From SURF-21 sp964529285 (GTDB taxonomy: Bacteria > Actinomycetota > Geothermincolia > Geothermincolales > RBG-13-55-18): 64,000 nucleotides of DNA. This document shows positions 61,404 through 64,000 of the stretch, piece by piece (within the stretch, counting starts at the first letter, position 1; each line of letters begins with the position of its first letter). A program made the position numbers and the translations under genes. Where the stretch lies: the NCBI GenBank assembly GCA_964529285.1, contig CAZGWK010000001.1, positions 116,013 through 180,012 on the forward strand, given 5' to 3'. The notes under the pieces were generated by a model. That model did no database searches. It was not told the origin of the DNA and worked only from the letters and a program-made list of their open reading frames with translations.

Positions 61404-62315
61404 TCAGTCAAGCTTGAGATTCGAGAGCACGTAGCCGGTCTGCTCGGTCACGTTGCCGAATTCGCGCCCCCCCTCGAGGCTCTTTATCTTGTCCAGGTTT
61501 GCCACCACGTCCTCGATGGTGATCTCTCCCTCCGGGTCCATGAAGGCACCCGGGCCCTCCACCACGGCAGAGCGGCTGAAATAACCGGCTCCGGCCATAA
61601 AAATCTGGCCGCTGACGTCGCATTGTTCCGACGCGAGCCATCCCACTATGGGGGACACAAACTCCGGCTTCAGCTTCTCGAGTATGTTCGGCGGAAGGAC
61701 GGTCGCGGTCATGCGCGTACCGGCCTGGGGGACGAGCACGTTGGCGAGGATGTTGTATTTTGCTCCTTCCTGTTTCACGCAGTTGGTCAGCCCCACGATG
61801 CCCATTTTGGCGGCGCCGTAGTTGGTCTGCCCGAAGTTCCCGTATACCCCGGTTCCCGAGGCTGTAGATACGATCCTGCCGTAGCTTGACTCGCGCATGT
61901 GGGGCAGGGCCGCCTTGATGCAGAAAAAGGTGCCGTCCAGGTGAACGGAGCGGACCAGCTCGTAGTCCTCTATGGTCATCTTGAGCATGCTCTTGTCCCT
62001 GAGGATGCCGGCGTTGTTCACCAGGATGTCTATACTGCCGAAGGCATCCAAGGCGGTCTGTACGATCTTCTGGGCATTTTCCCATTCGGAAACGCTGTCG
62101 TAATTCGCCACTGCCTCGCCGCCCGCGGCTTTGATCTCGTCCACTACCTTCTGCGCCGGAGTCTGGTCGCCGCCGACCCCGTCAACGGAACCGCCCAGGT
62201 CATTCACTACTACCTTGGCTCCCCGGCTGGCCAGCAGCAAGGCATGCGCCCTGCCCAGCCCGCCTCCGGCTCCGGTTACTATCGCCACCCTGTCGTCAAA
62301 CCTGACCTCCGCCAT
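61404..62315 (-). CDS. HSD17B4-like short-chain dehydrogenase (3-hydroxyacyl-CoA dehydrogenase type)
   Basis: The 303-residue SDR has the NAD-binding GAGGGLGRAHALLLASRGAK and the diagnostic VVVNDLGG of the peroxisomal multifunctional HSD17B4 group. NNAG, STASG (catalytic Ser) and NYGAAK (Tyr and Lys) follow. The C-terminal extension (about residues 255-303; GYFSRSAVVEGPGAFM) is typical of fatty-acyl-CoA oxidising members. Its likely role is oxidation of 3-hydroxyacyl-CoA in beta-oxidation of fatty acids or sterol side chains. It is on its own unit, next to the ferredoxin-type gene. The thiolase/DUF35 cassette elsewhere in the window may work in the same kind of pathway. Confidence 0.93.
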   Translation of the reverse strand: MAEVRFDDRVAIVTGAGGGLGRAHALLLASRGAKVVVNDLGGSVDGVGGDQTPAQKVVDEIKAAGGEAVANYDSVSEWENAQKIVQTALDAFGSIDILVNNAGILRDKSMLKMTIEDYELVRSVHLDGTFFCIKAALPHMRESSYGRIVSTASGTGVYGNFGQTNYGAAKMGIVGLTNCVKQEGAKYNILANVLVPQAGTRMTATVLPPNILEKLKPEFVSPIVGWLASEQCDVSGQIFMAGAGYFSRSAVVEGPGAFMDPEGEITIEDVVANLDKIKSLEGGREFGNVTEQTGYVLSNLKLD

Positions 62316-62680
62316 GACGCTTTCTCCTTTCCTTTTTGATCAATGCAAAACAATAATGGCTGTGAATGCCTTGTGCGGGGAATCCGGAACTTGCCCGTAT
62401 GCCCCACTGCACGGAATACACATCATCGTATCCTATATCTACATGCACAAAAAACGCCGGCAATATTCTAACATTACTCGGGTCATGCGCTCTTCCTCGC
62501 AATCCTGGCCTCTCTGGCAGAGTTTCACATGATCTCCCCCCGAATATAAGAGTAGCGTTATCGCCCGGAAGTGCAGCTTGCCCTCCTCGATCATTTCATA
62601 TACGGATTTCATCTGTCTCGGCGGATGCGCGCATCAGCCGGTGGGGGTGGGGAACAGCCGTGAGCATTACGTCGACGTTA
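62316..62680. other. intergenic region without a confident gene
   Basis: These 365 bases lie upstream of the dehydrogenase and downstream of the ferredoxin-type gene, both on the minus strand. Short frames exist on both strands but none has a ribosome-binding site or recognisable domain. The promoter of the dehydrogenase should lie here; no T-run hairpin was found. Confidence 0.4.
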
Positions 62681-63520
62681 TCAGCGTTTTACCATCGTGT
62701 TCGCCTGGTTGGGGCAGATCTTCACGCAGAGGCCGCATCCCTGACAATCCAGTACTTCCGCCTTGCCGCCGCTGAGGCGCCTCTCCTCGAAGGCACATAC
62801 CTTCACGCAAGCCCCGCAACCCTCACACCTGTCAGGGTCTACTACGGAGCGGTATTCGGATGGTATGAAATGGTATCCTGACTTTTTAAAATTCCGGTAA
62901 GCCCATATGGGCAGGCAGGCGCATTTGCAGCAGTTGCAGATGACGAAATAATTTCTGCTTCCCTGATAATACATGTGCCTGTCCAGCATGGGGACAAGCG
63001 CTATCTCGTAGCACTCTCTGACTATGTCTTTCGCTTCCTCCTTGGAGATGACGCGGTAGTCATCGGGAAAGAGGTCAAGCCATATACGCGTACCGGTCAT
63101 GATCACTATATCGGTCTCCAGCGGATGGTCGCAGGCGTGGGTAGCCAGGCGGCAGCGGCACGGGCCGACCGCGATCCCGTTCTCCTCCGGCATCCCGTCT
63201 ATGAATTCCAGTATCTCTTCCAGGGTCATAACCTGGCTGACCACCATGCGTTCTCCCGCGAACTTTGCCATTGCGTAATAAAAGAACTTGTTGATCAGGG
63301 GATTGGACATAAACGGGCGGCGGAGCAGCCAGTAGAAGAAGGCAAGCAACCTTACTTCCATCCATGCATAACGCTTGAGCAAGAATTTCCTTAAACCGCT
63401 CTCCTCGCCAATAAACACGTCTCCCCAGTGCAGCGCCATCGACTGGATCAGCGTTCTCGCCGTTAATAGCGTGTATAGTGATATGCTTCCGCGTCCCTTC
63501 CTATTCGTCTCTTCCGGCAT
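62681..63520 (-). CDS. multi-cysteine 4Fe-4S ferredoxin-domain protein, function unknown
   Basis: The 279-residue protein has an N-terminal helical, partly hydrophobic segment (LLAFFYWLLRRPFMSNPL, about residues 60-77). A first Cys motif GPCRCRLATHACDHPL and a second VICNCCKCACLPIW follow. A C-terminal two-cluster ferredoxin (CEGCGACVKVC and CQGCGLCVKICPNQANT) ends it. The pattern suits an electron-transfer or redox-sensing Fe-S protein, possibly membrane-associated. Partner and reaction are unknown. The ATG at 63520 follows GGGAGGTGGAG; an ATG five codons upstream contains that site and is unlikely. Confidence 0.85.
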   Translation of the reverse strand: MPEETNRKGRGSISLYTLLTARTLIQSMALHWGDVFIGEESGLRKFLLKRYAWMEVRLLAFFYWLLRRPFMSNPLINKFFYYAMAKFAGERMVVSQVMTLEEILEFIDGMPEENGIAVGPCRCRLATHACDHPLETDIVIMTGTRIWLDLFPDDYRVISKEEAKDIVRECYEIALVPMLDRHMYYQGSRNYFVICNCCKCACLPIWAYRNFKKSGYHFIPSEYRSVVDPDRCEGCGACVKVCAFEERRLSGGKAEVLDCQGCGLCVKICPNQANTMVKR

Positions 63521-63611
63521 CTCCACCTCCCGCATCGATCTATATACTTATACAAAAATTCTAACTAATCTTATCGCTCCGAAGGGAGTCAACGATCAAT
63601 CATCCCAAAGT

Positions 63612-63960
63612 CTGCGCTGCCCCCTGCCTGGGGACTGCGGGGTCGGTGCGAAGCGACATTGGCGAGCAGTATACCCGAGAGGAGAACCGCGCTGCTCATA
63701 TGCGACCTGCGAGTGAGGAGCGAGGGCCTGCCTCAGGGCTCGGGAATGATAATCCGTTACCCCCAGCCCCGGGCCGATAAAGCACCCGAATGAGCTGCCC
63801 ACCTGCCCGGGGACCTACCGGGTCGGTCGCAGCGAGCGCGCAAGTATAGTCGTGGTTTCCTCTGTTTATCCCGCGCATTGCTCGCGGAGCGAGACCGCTA
63901 CCTGGAGGCCCCGGGCCGTAAGAACACCCGTCTGCGCCCCCCCCTGCCCGGAGACTGCGG
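63612..63960. repeat. imperfect repeat of a GC-rich element at the right edge
   Basis: Three diverged copies of a core around CTGCC(T/C)GGGGAC start near 63624, 63803 and 63944. The first two are followed by GGGTCGGTCGCAGCGAGCGC-type sequence and then TATA-like bases (agtata). A second shared block, CCCCGGGCCG(A)TAAxxxCACCCG, precedes the second and third copies. No protein with recognisable domains is encoded. It lies upstream of the ferredoxin-type gene, with spacings of 179 and 141 bases. Confidence 0.7.
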
Positions 63961-64000
63961 GCTCGCTAACAAAGCACCTTTACTCCCAGAAGAAATGCTT

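Noticed and set aside
63596..63878. Two short minus-strand frames in the right-edge repeat
   Set aside because: They follow the repeated GC-rich units, have no ribosome-binding site and overlap each other in different frames.

Overview
The window is a chromosomal segment of a bacterium with high-GC-leaning, Actinobacteria-like gene order and content. On the minus strand, read right to left, polA, rpsA, coaE, uvrB, uvrA, uvrC, rapZ, whiA, gap, pgk, tpiA and secG follow the order usual in Actinomycetota. They continue into metK, def, fmt, rsmB, recA, recX, rny and miaB. The presence of WhiA, SpoVS and a TraR/DksA-type zinc-finger protein, and the fatty-acid/CoA enzymes placed between housekeeping genes, suggest a deep-branching, probably environmental actinobacterium. 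That placement is an inference from gene content; no 16S rRNA gene is present. I see no prophage, transposase or CRISPR array.

Region 1 (1-17,100, all minus strand) is information processing plus lower glycolysis. It holds miaB (cut by the window edge), a TIM-barrel isomerase-like gene, a DUF948-like membrane protein, spoVS, an orphan GHKL ATPase followed by a remnant of its own 3' end, rny, recX-recA, rsmB-fmt-def, metK, secG-tpiA-pgk-gap, whiA and rapZ. The yvcK gene usually found between rapZ and whiA is missing. Region 2 (17,200-36,900) holds uvrABC, ogt, coaE, rpsA, polA and a tRNA-Leu(CAA). Plus-strand genes are set among them: a CoA-transferase fused to a GNAT domain, a small cysteine-rich protein, and a four-gene cassette of two thiolase-like proteins flanked by two DUF35 zinc-ribbon/OB-fold proteins. 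Both thiolase-like proteins lack the usual nucleophilic cysteine.

Region 3 (36,900-48,500) has a small hypothetical gene, two zinc-ribbon membrane proteins that look like paralogues, and a histidine cluster (hisD-hisB-hisH-hisA-hisF). A complete Liv-type ABC importer (livJ-H-M-G-F) stands between hisF and hisI. Region 4 (48,500-64,000) carries dnaE, a divergent RecB-like Fe-S nuclease, two paralogous winged-helix regulators (one with a GAF domain), rluD-lgt-lspA-traR, ileS, a DUF167 protein, an HSD17B4-like short-chain dehydrogenase and a multi-cysteine ferredoxin-domain protein. The last 400 bases hold an imperfect, non-coding repeat.

The most notable points are the thiolase/DUF35 cassette, an almost perfect 171-bp in-frame duplication in the tail of ribosomal protein S1, the degraded copy of the GHKL ATPase 3' end, the paired winged-helix regulators, and the repeat at the right edge.
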